Assembly: GCA_007121995.1 (NCBI GenBank)
Contig: SKJK01000331.1
Coordinates: 1 to 6,208 of the forward strand
DNA length: 6,208 bases
Direction: 5' to 3'
From: Desulfobulbaceae bacterium
GTDB lineage: Bacteria; Desulfobacterota; Desulfobulbia; Desulfobulbales; Desulfobulbaceae
The position numbers and the translations under genes are program-made. The notes under the pieces were generated by a model that saw only the letters and a program-made list of their open reading frames with translations, searched no databases and had not been told where the DNA came from. The stretch's first letter is position 1. Every line of letters begins with the position of its first letter. Below, piece after piece: positions 1 to 6,208 of the stretch.

Positions 1-545
1 AGGCGCTGCTGCAACAAGCGGATTTCTCCACGTAACTCCTCGCGAACCTTGGCATCGAGTGCGGAAAGCGGTTCGTCAAGAAGCAGCATCTCCGGTTTGG
101 GAGCCAGGGCCCGTGCCAGGGCAATCCGCTGCTGCTGACCGCCGGAGAGCTGGTGGGGAAATTTGTCTGCCTGGTCTTTGAGGTGGACCATGTCGAGCAT
201 CTCCTCCACCCGCTGCACCATGTCCCGCTTGTGCCACTGCCGGCACTCCAATCCATAGGCGATATTGGCGGCAATGGTCATGTTTGGAAACAGGGAGTAG
301 GACTGGAACACCACCCCGAAATTGCGCTTGCGTGCGGGTACGGTGGCAAGATCCCGGCCGGCAAGATGCAGTTCCCCACTGTCAGGCCATTCCAGTCCGG
401 CAATGACCCGCAGTAAGGTGGTCTTGCCGCACCCGGAAGGACCGAGAAAACAGACCAAGGCTCCATTTTCAATGGTTATGGACACATCGTCCAGGGCTTT
501 TATGCGGCCAAATCGTTTCGTGATATGTTGTATTTCAAGGGCCAT
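1..545 (-). CDS. ABC transporter ATP-binding protein, putative 2-aminoethylphosphonate importer (PhnT2 type), 3' end off window
   Basis: This is the cytoplasmic ATPase that would power import of the solute captured by the binding protein encoded just upstream. The N-terminal 181 residues are visible. Seen: Walker A GPSGCGKT at 35-42, Q-loop Q81 in VVFQSYSLFPN, signature LSGGQ at 133-137, Walker B MLLLDEP at 153-159 and D-loop SALD at 161-164. The H-loop histidine and any C-terminal regulatory domain lie past the left edge. The pattern KRFG..KAL near residue 10, the FQSYSLFPN(M)T block and NIAYGL at 94-99 resemble ATPases annotated for 2-aminoethylphosphonate uptake, but are shared with spermidine/putrescine and iron importers, so the substrate call rests mainly on the neighbour. 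I chose the ATG at 543-545 because AGGTGA (551-556) lies five bases upstream. An in-frame ATG at 549-551, adding Met-Ser, is an alternative. The gene follows the binding-protein gene after 115 bases, probably in one operon. Confidence 0.93.
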   Translation of the reverse strand, partial: MALEIQHITKRFGRIKALDDVSITIENGALVCFLGPSGCGKTTLLRVIAGLEWPDSGELHLAGRDLATVPARKRNFGVVFQSYSLFPNMTIAANIAYGLECRQWHKRDMVQRVEEMLDMVHLKDQADKFPHQLSGGQQQRIALARALAPKPEMLLLDEPLSALDAKVREELRGEIRLLQQR

Positions 546-550
546 ACTCA

Positions 551-556
551 TCACCT
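551..556 (-). promoter_or_regulatory. Ribosome binding site of the ABC ATPase gene
   Basis: On the minus strand AGGTGA stands five bases before the ATG at 543-545 and overlaps the alternative ATG at 549-551. This favours the inner start. Confidence 0.5.
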
Positions 557-589
557 GTCATCTGCTCGAAAACCATCAAACCCGACGCA

Positions 590-619
590 GCCCCCCAGCG
601 AACAGAGGACCAGGGGGGC
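590..619 (-). other. GC stem-loop between binding-protein and ATPase genes
   Basis: GCCCCCC (590-596) is the exact reverse complement of GGGGGGC (613-619), giving a seven-pair GC stem with a 16-base loop. It lies in the 115-base gap between the binding-protein stop codon and the ATPase start. No run of T follows it on the minus strand, so it does not look like an intrinsic terminator. Stem-loops in this position are known in other binding-protein-dependent importers (malE-malF of Escherichia coli), where they help the binding protein to be made in excess. That role here is inference. Confidence 0.3.
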
Positions 620-660
620 GCGGGATGGTACATAAGGGTCACATACGCCACCTGTGTATA

Positions 661-1680
661 TTATCTCTCCAGCTTCTGTTGCCACCCCTGAAGGATGCGA
701 TCCCGATTGGCCGCGGACCAGGAAAAATCCATATCCACCATCACCGAGCCAATATCTTCGGGGAGACCGGCCTGGCGGAACGATTCAGGCATGGTGCCAC
801 CGCTGACAGTGACAATCTCTTTCCAGATGTAGTATTCCTTGACAGCAGCATCGGAAAGCGTCCAATCAATGAAGCGCTTGGCAGCCTCCTTGTTGCGGGA
901 GCTTTTCATCAACCCGGTTGCCTCCAACTCATTGCCGGCACCCTCAGCCGGGATCACCATGGTGATCGGATATCCCTCATGGATATTTTTAATGGCCCGG
1001 AGAGCAAAGGAAGCGCCGACGGCAAATTCTCCCACGCTGGCTGAGTTACAGGGCCGCGAACCACTTTTGATGTATTGGGCGATGTTGTTGTCCAGTTGCT
1101 GCAGATACTCCCACCCCTGCTCTTCTCCCTTCATCTGCAGAATCGAGGCGATCTGCAGATATCCTGTTCCGGAGCTGGCCGGGTTGGGCATAACCACTTC
1201 CCCTTTGAAAGCAGGATTGAGCAGATCTTCCCAGGAAGACGGCATGGGCAGATTCTTGCGGGCCAGCACCTCATTATTCACACAAAATGCTGCCATGTAT
1301 CCGGTGGTGGCAAACCAGCGATCATCGTCGGCGCGGAAACGGGCCGGGACCTTGTCAATACCTTTGGGCTGATACGGTTCGAGCATGTCAAGGATACGCG
1401 GGTCAACCATATTGGTCACCGCCCACCCCCAGATGACATCGTGACGCGGATTGGCTGCCTCAGCCAGCATCCGTGCATGCAGATCCCCGGTGGAAAGGCG
1501 CAGCAGGTGCACTTTCAGATCCGGAAGATCACGCTGCATGGCGGCAAGAAACGCGGCTGCCTCGTCTTCCTCATAGGATGTATAAACGGTGATTTCGTTG
1601 GCCCGGGCGGCAATGCACGGCAACAACACCGCCAAGAGGACCAGATGGAGCAGGATTTTTTTACACTTGGCAATGGGCAT
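661..1680 (-). CDS. Periplasmic substrate-binding protein, putative 2-aminoethylphosphonate ABC importer (PhnS2/AepX type)
   Basis: Extracytoplasmic solute-binding protein of 339 residues, expected to capture the substrate in the periplasm and hand it to a membrane permease. Residues 1-27 form a classical signal peptide: Lys at 5, 7 and 8, a leucine-rich core at 9-20, and an A-R-A site before Asn28. Cys22 follows Leu-Leu-Pro, a poor lipobox, so a lipoprotein is unlikely. The mature protein starts with NEITVYTSYEED, a hallmark of the iron/AEP-binding fold. The blocks LLRLSTGDLHARMLAE (59-74), DVIWGW (81-86), MLEPYQPKG (99-107), VMPNPASSGTGY (163-174) and NIAQYIKSGSRPC (199-211) match the family annotated as 2-aminoethylphosphonate-binding. 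Cys133 and Cys211 are the only mature cysteines and might pair. The start at 1678-1680 follows AAGGAG nine bases upstream; a longer reading to 1716 would need a TTG and lacks such a site. Exact ligand is inferred from family resemblance only. Confidence 0.9.
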   Translation of the reverse strand: MPIAKCKKILLHLVLLAVLLPCIAARANEITVYTSYEEDEAAAFLAAMQRDLPDLKVHLLRLSTGDLHARMLAEAANPRHDVIWGWAVTNMVDPRILDMLEPYQPKGIDKVPARFRADDDRWFATTGYMAAFCVNNEVLARKNLPMPSSWEDLLNPAFKGEVVMPNPASSGTGYLQIASILQMKGEEQGWEYLQQLDNNIAQYIKSGSRPCNSASVGEFAVGASFALRAIKNIHEGYPITMVIPAEGAGNELEATGLMKSSRNKEAAKRFIDWTLSDAAVKEYYIWKEIVTVSGGTMPESFRQAGLPEDIGSVMVDMDFSWSAANRDRILQGWQQKLER

Positions 1681-1689
1681 GAATGGATT

Positions 1690-1695
1690 CTCCTT
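1690..1695 (-). promoter_or_regulatory. Ribosome binding site of the binding-protein gene
   Basis: AAGGAG on the minus strand, nine bases before the ATG at 1678-1680. It decides that start over the in-frame TTG at 1714-1716 and places the signal peptide at the very N-terminus. Confidence 0.75.
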
Positions 1696-1720
1696 CTCAT
1701 GAAATGGTTGGTACAACAGT

Positions 1721-1740
1721 AACCGTACCCCGTACGGGTT
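1721..1740 (-). promoter_or_regulatory. Inverted repeat in the leader of the binding-protein gene, possible operator
   Basis: AACCGTAC (1721-1728) and GTACGGGTT (1732-1740) are reverse complements except for one extra G, around a CCC spacer. The site lies 41-60 bases before the start codon. A TTGACG (1749-1754 on the minus strand) just upstream could serve as a -35 element, but I see no good -10 hexamer at 16-18 bases from it. The repeat could be an operator near the transcription start or a leader hairpin. No regulator gene is adjacent in the window. Confidence 0.3.
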
Positions 1741-1756
1741 CGATGATCCGTCAACC

Positions 1757-1950
1757 TAGCCGGGGAATATGAGTTGGAGATTAGCGTATGATGAGGATTG
1801 GGTAAGATGTGTCTTTGTTAAGCCTTTGTTGAAAAACTCGTGCAGCAACTGGGTGGCCCTCTTGTTTTCTAATAGTTCTCTCAACAAATCTAGCCAAATG
1901 CCTGGACCAGAATTTTCCGGGGCAAGAGATAGAGCTCGCTGATTTTAAAT
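1757..1950. other. Gene-poor, AT-richer stretch without a recognisable feature
   Basis: I see no credible coding region, RNA gene or terminator here. It is visibly richer in A and T than the flanking genes. Short open stretches exist on the minus strand in two frames, one of about 60 codons ending near 1757, but none combines a start codon with a ribosome binding site or recalls a known protein. It must carry the promoter of the binding-protein operon or part of it, and may contain decayed sequence of the gene that followed the helix-turn-helix gene. Confidence 0.4.
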
Positions 1951-1998
1951 TCAATGGCCCGTCGCAGAAAACCGGCTTTCCTGTTCATTGTAGCTCAT
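1951..1998 (-). pseudogene. Possible 5' stub of a gene coupled to the helix-turn-helix gene
   Basis: The stop codon of the restored helix-turn-helix frame (1995-1997) overlaps an ATG (1996-1998) in the ATGA arrangement typical of translationally coupled genes. That ATG opens a 15-residue frame beginning MSYNEQESRF and stops at 1951-1953. The opening words recall the N-terminus of some type I restriction R subunits and related helicases (MSYNE...), but ten residues are far too few to assign a family. If real, the rest of the gene has been deleted or has decayed past recognition into the AT-richer sequence to the left. Equally, the short frame may be chance. Confidence 0.22.
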
Positions 1999-2203
1999 GG
2001 CCTTCCAGTCCCCGAACCTGGCTCAGCCGCACCGCCGGATTCAATCCACGCATCCACCTGGGTTTTCTTGAACTGCCCCAGGCGACTCATACGGTGCTCG
2101 GGCATCTCATGTGTATTGATCCATTTGTACACGGTGTCATTGCTGCCCCGAGGTGCTTGCAGATTGCGGCTATCGACAACCAGCGGTCCTCCATCTCGTT
2201 CAT
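1995..2203 (-). pseudogene. Excisionase/MerR-type helix-turn-helix DNA-binding protein, broken by a one-base frameshift
   Basis: The first 19 codons read MNEMEDRWLSIAAICKHLG, the start of the small excisionase-like helix-turn-helix family. The continuation, GSNDTVYKWINTHEMPEHR followed by RLGQFKKTQVDAWIESGG, lies in another frame. Restoring one G in the GGGG run (2146-2149) joins both parts into a 69-residue protein ending at TGA 1995-1997, the usual size for the family. The helix-turn-helix spans about residues 9-30 and a winged part follows; relatives typically have a Trp-Lys-Phe-Lys-Lys stretch where this one has Gly-Gln-Phe-Lys-Lys. The ATG at 2201-2203 is preceded by GGAG (2212-2215) at eight bases. 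Members often sit beside restriction-modification or phage genes, where they act as small regulators. As given, the frame is broken; a sequencing error in the G run or -1 slippage could also explain it. Confidence 0.8.
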
Positions 2204-2309
2204 GCTTAAAACTCCACGGACGTTTTGACCAGCGGCGATGTCCGCCAGAAGGGTAATAGGAGACAGTGGGTGCACCTCTCCTCTTTAAAAGGTTTTCAAG
2301 ATATCACAT

Positions 2310-2371
2310 AAAAAAAGGGGGTGATGTATTGATCGTTGATGCTCAACGATCAATACATCACCCCCTTTTTT
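2310..2371 (-). terminator. Strong intrinsic terminator of icmF: 29-bp perfect inverted repeat, bidirectional form
   Basis: Positions 2311-2339 and 2343-2371 are exact reverse complements, separated only by TGC. Read on the minus strand after the icmF stop, the stem has a GGGGG/CCCCC base and an AT-richer upper part, and is followed by seven T (2310-2316). Read on the plus strand it also has A before and T after the stem, so it could stop transcripts from either side. It lies about 30 bases past the icmF stop codon and separates icmF from the decayed segment and the importer operon. The stem is much longer than a usual terminator. Confidence 0.88.
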
Positions 2372-2375
2372 AAAA

Positions 2376-2395
2376 CCGCCCCACAAGTAAGGCGG
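2376..2395 (-). terminator. Weak hairpin directly after icmF, possible first terminator
   Basis: CCGCC (2376-2380) pairs with GGCGG (2391-2395) around a ten-base loop. On the minus strand it is followed by TTTT (2372-2375). It lies six bases past the stop codon and immediately before the long palindrome. The five-pair stem and short T run make it weak by itself. Confidence 0.3.
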
Positions 2396-2401
2396 CAGCA
2401 A

Positions 2402-5400
2402 CTACATGGAACGCCGGTATTGGCCGCCCACCTCATAGAGGGTTGAGGTGATCTGACCAAGGGAACAGACCCGCACCGCGTCGATCAGGTCGACAAAGAC
2501 GTTGCCGTTGTTGATCACCGTGTCCTTGAGCCGGTCTAGCATGGCTCCGGCGGCATCCTGGTTGCGAGCCTGGAATTCGCGCAGCCGCCTGATCTGGGAT
2601 TGTTTTTCTTCCTCGGTTGAACGGGCCAGTTCGATCTCGATCGGGACTTCGCCCTTGGGATTGCGGAAGGTATTGACCCCGATGATCGGATAGGACCCGT
2701 CATGTTTTTTGTGCTCGTAATAGAGCGACTCTTCCTGGATCTTGCTGCGCTGATAGCCGGTTTCCATGGCGCCGAGCACCCCGCCGCGGGCGGCAATGGC
2801 CTCGAACTCCTTGAGCACCGCCTCTTCGACCAGATCGGTCAACTCGTCGATGATAAACGCACCCTGGTTGGGGTTCTCGTTCATGGCCAGGCCCCATTCA
2901 CGGTTGATGACCAACTGAATGGCCATGGCCCGACGCACCGATTCTTCCGTGGGGGTGGTGATCGCCTCGTCATAGGCATTGGTATGGAGGCTGTTGCAAT
3001 TGTCATAGATGGCGATCAGTGCCTGCAGGGTGGTGCGGATGTCGTTGAAGGCCATCTCCTGGGCGTGCAGGGTACGGCCCGAGGTCTGGATGTGGTATTT
3101 GAGCTTCTGTGAACGTTCGTTGCCGCCGTATTTGTTTTTCATGGCCACGGCCCAGATGCGACGGGCAACCCGGCCGATCACCGAGTATTCAGGCTCCATG
3201 CCGTTGGAGAAAAAGAAACTCAGGTTGGGAGCAAAATCATCAATGTGCATCCCGCGCGCCAGGTAGGCTTCGACATAAGTGAAGCCGTTGGCCAGGGTAA
3301 AGGCCAATTGCGAAATCGGATTGGCCCCGGCCTCGGCAATGTGATAGCCGGAGATGGACACGGAATAGAAATTGCGGACCTGATGCTGAACAAAGTATTC
3401 CTGAATGTCGCCCATCATTTTCAGGGCAAACTCAGTGGAGAAGATACAGGTGTTCTGGCCCTGATCCTCCTTGAGGATGTCGGCCTGGACCGTGCCGCGA
3501 ACCGAGGAGAAAACCCGTTTGCGAATATCGGCTGTCTCTTCCGCAGTCGGCTGGCGCCCGTTGTCGGTCGCGAACCGGTCGATCTGCTGATCAAGAGCGG
3601 TATTGAAGAAGCAGGCAAGGATAATCGGGGCTGGTCCGTTGATGGTCATGGAGACCGAAGTGGTGGGAGCACACAGGTCAAAACCGCTGTAGAGCACTTT
3701 CATGTCATCCAGAGTGGCAATGGAAACACCGGAATTGCCGATCTTGCCGTAAATGTCGGGCCGCTCGTCCGGGTCGCAGCCATACAGGGTAGCCGAGTCA
3801 AAGGCCGTGGAGAGGCGATGCGCCGGCATGCCCTCGCTGACGGCCTTGAAGCGCCTGTTGGTGCGGAAGGCATCCCCTTCCCCGGCAAACATCCGGGTCG
3901 GATCCTCATTCTCGCGCTTGAAAGGAAAAACACCTGCAGTAAAGGGAAACAACCCGGGCAGGTTTTCCTTGCGCAGGAAACGAAGGAGTTCGCCCTGGTC
4001 CTGGTAGCGCGGCAGATAGACCTTGCGGATGATCGATCCTGACAAGGACGTGCGGGTCAGTTTGGTGCGGATCTCTTTGTCGCGGATCTTGACCACATGC
4101 TCTTCACCCTGGTACTGGGCGGCCAACTCCGGCCATTGGTCCAGCATGGTCCGTACCTGGGGGTCCAGTTCTCCTTCTTTACGTTCAAGGAGCTCGTCGA
4201 AGCTGCCCAGCGGCTTGCCGCAGATGGAAAACAACTTTCTGGAGATGGTCAGGGCCTGACACTCGCGGACCTTGTCCACCTGTTCCTCGGTATGGGCATG
4301 GTAGTCACGTAGCGAAGCAGCAATTTCGGCCAGATAGCGGCAACGCTCCGCCGGAACTATGGCGCGGTGCCCGGCTGTTTGCGGCGTGGTCACCGTTGGC
4401 AGACGGCCCGGTTTGAGGGCGAGTCCCTGCTCACGCAAAGTGGGCAGCATGGCCTGAAACAACGCGGTCACCCCCTCATCATTAAAGCGAGCGGCGATGG
4501 TGGGAAAAACCGGCATCTGGTCGGTGGGGGTGGCAAAGGCTGCGTGGTTGCGCTGATATTGCTTGCGTACATCGCGCAGGGCATCTTCGGCACCGCTCCG
4601 GTCAAATTTATTGATGGCCACGAAATGGGCAAAATCGAGCATATCGATCTTTTCCAACTGGGGGGCGGCCCCGAATTCCGGTGTCATGACATAGAGCGAC
4701 GTGTCGACATAGGGCACAATGGCGGCATTGCCCTGGCCAATACCCGAAGTTTCGACAATGATCAGGTCAAAACCTGACAATTTACAGGCGGCAATCACCT
4801 CGGGCAGGGCCGTGGAAAGCTCCGAACCAGTCTCGCGGGTGGCCAGCGAGCGCATATAAATATTGGCATGCTCGATGGCATTCATACGGATACGGTCACC
4901 CAACAGGGCACCGCCGGTTCGTTTCCGGGAGGGATCGATGCTGATAATGGCTATTTTCAGGCGGTCATCCTGGTCAAGGCGGAAGCGGCGAACCAGTTCG
5001 TCAGTGAGCGACGACTTCCCTGCCCCGCCGGTTCCGGTGATACCGAGGACCGGGGTCTTGATGTTTGCAGCGGCCTCTTTGACACTTTGACCGAGCGATT
5101 CAGGATAGGCCCTGTTCTCCAGACCGGTTATCACCCGGGCCAGGATTCTCCGGTTGCCGCTTTTCAATCCGGCCAGAACGGTGTCCGAATCCTGGGGCGC
5201 AAGGGGGGACAGATCAACATCCGCCATACTGACCACCTCGTTGATCATGCCCTGCAAACCCATATTCTGACCCTCTTCAGGGGTATAGATCCTGGAGACA
5301 CCATAGGCGTGCAGTTCGTGCAACTCTTCAGCGACAATGACCCCGCCACCACCTCCGAACACCTTGATGTTTGCCCCATCACCTTCTTTGAGCAGATCGA

Positions 5401-5659
5401 TCATGTAGGTAAAAAATTCGACATGCCCCCCCTGATAGGAGGTGATGGCGATGCCCTGGACATCCTCCTGCAGGGCAGCATTGACGATCTCCTGTACCGA
5501 ACGGTTATGACCGAGATGGATCACCTCCACCCCGCTGTTCTGCAGGATACGGCGCATAATATTGATGGTGGCATCATGACCGTCGAACAGCGAAGCCGCG
5601 GTGACAAAGCGAACTTTATGGGTGGGCTTGTATGGTTGTGGGGCGGTGAACTGTTCCAT
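2402..5659 (-). CDS. icmF: Fused isobutyryl-CoA mutase IcmF (B12 domain, GTPase chaperone and mutase in one chain)
   Basis: Cytoplasmic adenosylcobalamin enzyme that interconverts isobutyryl-CoA and n-butyryl-CoA by radical carbon-skeleton rearrangement; 1085 residues, full family length. Residues 1-150: B12-binding domain with DGHD at 26-29 (His28 is the expected lower axial cobalt ligand), SYQGGH at 74-79 and GGGGG at 102-106. Residues about 200-415: MeaB-like G domain with Walker A GTGGAGKS at 209-216, [18 protein letters not shown] at 242-259, ETSGIGQG at 303-310 and NKFD at 350-353; in this family it gates cofactor loading. Residues about 530-1085: TIM-barrel mutase domain with NGPAPI at 674-679, [12 protein letters not shown] at 768-779 (Tyr772, His773) and [11 protein letters not shown] at 858-868. 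Phe580 (GVFPFKRE) and Gln735 (DQGQNT) occupy the places of Tyr89 and Arg207 of methylmalonyl-CoA mutase, which favours isobutyryl-CoA over methylmalonyl-CoA. GGAG seven bases upstream supports the ATG at 5657-5659. No pathway partner is visible nearby. Confidence 0.97.
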   Translation of the reverse strand: MEQFTAPQPYKPTHKVRFVTAASLFDGHDATINIMRRILQNSGVEVIHLGHNRSVQEIVNAALQEDVQGIAITSYQGGHVEFFTYMIDLLKEGDGANIKVFGGGGGVIVAEELHELHAYGVSRIYTPEEGQNMGLQGMINEVVSMADVDLSPLAPQDSDTVLAGLKSGNRRILARVITGLENRAYPESLGQSVKEAAANIKTPVLGITGTGGAGKSSLTDELVRRFRLDQDDRLKIAIISIDPSRKRTGGALLGDRIRMNAIEHANIYMRSLATRETGSELSTALPEVIAACKLSGFDLIIVETSGIGQGNAAIVPYVDTSLYVMTPEFGAAPQLEKIDMLDFAHFVAINKFDRSGAEDALRDVRKQYQRNHAAFATPTDQMPVFPTIAARFNDEGVTALFQAMLPTLREQGLALKPGRLPTVTTPQTAGHRAIVPAERCRYLAEIAASLRDYHAHTEEQVDKVRECQALTISRKLFSICGKPLGSFDELLERKEGELDPQVRTMLDQWPELAAQYQGEEHVVKIRDKEIRTKLTRTSLSGSIIRKVYLPRYQDQGELLRFLRKENLPGLFPFTAGVFPFKRENEDPTRMFAGEGDAFRTNRRFKAVSEGMPAHRLSTAFDSATLYGCDPDERPDIYGKIGNSGVSIATLDDMKVLYSGFDLCAPTTSVSMTINGPAPIILACFFNTALDQQIDRFATDNGRQPTAEETADIRKRVFSSVRGTVQADILKEDQGQNTCIFSTEFALKMMGDIQEYFVQHQVRNFYSVSISGYHIAEAGANPISQLAFTLANGFTYVEAYLARGMHIDDFAPNLSFFFSNGMEPEYSVIGRVARRIWAVAMKNKYGGNERSQKLKYHIQTSGRTLHAQEMAFNDIRTTLQALIAIYDNCNSLHTNAYDEAITTPTEESVRRAMAIQLVINREWGLAMNENPNQGAFIIDELTDLVEEAVLKEFEAIAARGGVLGAMETGYQRSKIQEESLYYEHKKHDGSYPIIGVNTFRNPKGEVPIEIELARSTEEEKQSQIRRLREFQARNQDAAGAMLDRLKDTVINNGNVFVDLIDAVRVCSLGQITSTLYEVGGQYRRSM

Positions 5660-5666
5660 CAAGGGA

Positions 5667-5670
5667 CTCC
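5667..5670 (-). promoter_or_regulatory. Ribosome binding site of icmF
   Basis: GGAG on the minus strand, seven bases before ATG 5657-5659. The codon just before that ATG is a TTG (5660-5662) which could lengthen the frame by one residue, but spacing favours the ATG. Confidence 0.65.
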
Positions 5671-5901
5671 AAATTCATTGTTGGTTGGGGTTTACGGGGA
5701 CTGTTCCTTAATCTTCGTGGTAAATACCAGGATGACGGACATTGAGAAATATGTGACCGCCCTGTTCATCAAAGAGCGGGAAGCCAGCGTTGTTGATCAT
5801 CGCCGAAGGCGCATGGTGGAGAGCAGCGCTGAAACATGCTGGCACCAGGCTTCCAATCACCATCGCGCTGTTGACACTGTCGTGCTGGTAGAGATCGTGA
5901 A
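5671..5901. other. Intergenic leader between the DUF4126 gene and icmF, coding content unclear
   Basis: I find no recognised gene, no cobalamin riboswitch core and no clear terminator for the upstream gene. A minus-strand frame stays open down to TAA 5708-5710 and could give a 51-residue peptide starting MVIGSLVPAC, but that ATG has no ribosome binding site and the peptide recalls no family. A plus-strand frame is open in the same place. The promoter of icmF may lie here; alternatively icmF is transcribed with the DUF4126 gene. I could not pick out a convincing -35/-10 pair. Confidence 0.35.
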
Positions 5902-6208
5902 TTATCTGGAAACCATAGAAGAATCGGAAGAAGGCCGATGCCGTCTGTGGCCGGTCAGTTTTTTCAGTCGCTGGAAGATATATTTGCATCCTCGCCAGAT
6001 ACGTGGAAGTAGCCATATTGCGATCAGAATAAAGAGGCCAAAGAACACCAGAAATAACCAGGGATGCTGGACGGCTGCCCAAATGCCGGCAATCACCACC
6101 AAGTCTTCACTGATCGACAAGGTCCAATTGCTCAACGGTTCCGGAGACGTGTTCACCATAGCCCTGGATCCGGCCTTAACCGCATGGGTGCCGGCGGACA
6201 CTGTCCCC
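5902..6208 (-). CDS. DUF4126 family membrane protein, C-terminal part (5' end off window)
   Basis: The visible 101 residues carry the conserved core of DUF4126 proteins: AGTHAVKAGSRAMVNTSPEP with SNWTLSISED directly after it (about residues 5-35 of the visible part), then a hydrophobic stretch. Residues 36-46 and 50-68 (PWLFLVFFGLFILIAIWLLP) look membrane-embedded, followed by a basic tail (RIWRGCKYIFQRLKK, then HRRHR) expected on the cytoplasmic side. The family is of unknown function in the inner membrane and normally has around 190 residues, so roughly half lies beyond the right edge. A GTG at 6199-6201 should not be taken as the start, because the frame stays open to the edge and the match begins in mid-domain. 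The stop TAA is at 5902-5904, 242 bases before icmF; a functional link to icmF is not evident. Confidence 0.82.
   Translation of the reverse strand, partial: GTVSAGTHAVKAGSRAMVNTSPEPLSNWTLSISEDLVVIAGIWAAVQHPWLFLVFFGLFILIAIWLLPRIWRGCKYIFQRLKKLTGHRRHRPSSDSSMVSR

Noticed and set aside
322..1722. Several long plus-strand open frames across the transporter genes
   Set aside because: They lie antisense to the ATPase and binding-protein genes, whose motifs, signal peptide and ribosome binding sites are clear. Their translations resemble no family.
1757..1940. Open minus-strand frame of about 60 codons containing a leucine-rich helix-like stretch
   Set aside because: No start codon with a ribosome binding site and no recognisable similarity; probably chance in AT-richer sequence.
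1954..2256. 100-codon plus-strand frame over the helix-turn-helix region
   Set aside because: It is antisense to a recognisable helix-turn-helix protein, and its own translation is rich in Arg, Pro and Cys with no known pattern.
2204..2275. Longer N-terminus for the helix-turn-helix protein starting at GTG 2273-2275
   Set aside because: The AGGAG before it is only about two bases away, while the ATG at 2201-2203 has GGAG at eight bases and matches the usual family start.
2276..2371. Insertion sequence or miniature transposable element based on the long palindrome
   Set aside because: No target-site duplication or transposase remnant is visible, and the position and T tract after icmF are explained by a terminator. 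Kept only as a question for genome-wide search.
2502..5090. Many plus-strand frames of 60-265 codons inside the mutase gene
   Set aside because: The minus-strand frame is an uninterrupted 1085-residue IcmF with all family motifs; the others are shadows.
5671..5901. Cobalamin riboswitch controlling icmF
   Set aside because: I looked for the conserved B12-box (GCCACTG-like core) in the leader on the minus strand and did not find it.

Overview
The window is a bacterial chromosomal stretch of moderately high GC in which every gene I can support lies on the minus strand. A classical signal peptide on a periplasmic binding protein points to a Gram-negative cell. The fused B12 mutase and the excisionase-type helix-turn-helix remnant would suit a deltaproteobacterium (Desulfobacterota), but this is an impression from protein flavour, not a demonstrated placement.

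From the right edge, in the direction of transcription: (1) 5902-6208 is the C-terminal part of a DUF4126 membrane protein that begins outside the window. (2) 5660-5901 is a leader or intergenic stretch with no convincing gene. (3) 2402-5659 encodes a complete 1085-residue fused isobutyryl-CoA mutase, IcmF, with B12 domain, G-protein chaperone domain and mutase domain in one chain. (4) 2310-2395 holds its termination signals: a small hairpin, then an unusually long and perfect 29-bp inverted repeat. (5) 1757-2309 is a gene-poor island with a frameshifted helix-turn-helix gene (1995-2203) and a possible stub of a translationally coupled next gene (1951-1998). (6) 661-1680 encodes a periplasmic binding protein of the 2-aminoethylphosphonate (AEP) type, followed after 115 bases by (7) its ATPase (1-545), which leaves the window at the left; the permease would be expected beyond that edge.

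Two functional units are visible and I see no biochemical link between them. IcmF interconverts isobutyryl-CoA and n-butyryl-CoA using adenosylcobalamin and carries its own GTPase chaperone for cofactor loading. The binding protein and ATPase form an ABC importer, most likely for AEP or a related small solute. The long terminator and the decayed segment separate them. I see no tRNA, rRNA, CRISPR array, riboswitch or complete insertion sequence, and nothing that I would call a new system. The best leads are the 29-bp perfect palindrome, the single-base break in the helix-turn-helix gene, and the coupled gene stub beside it.
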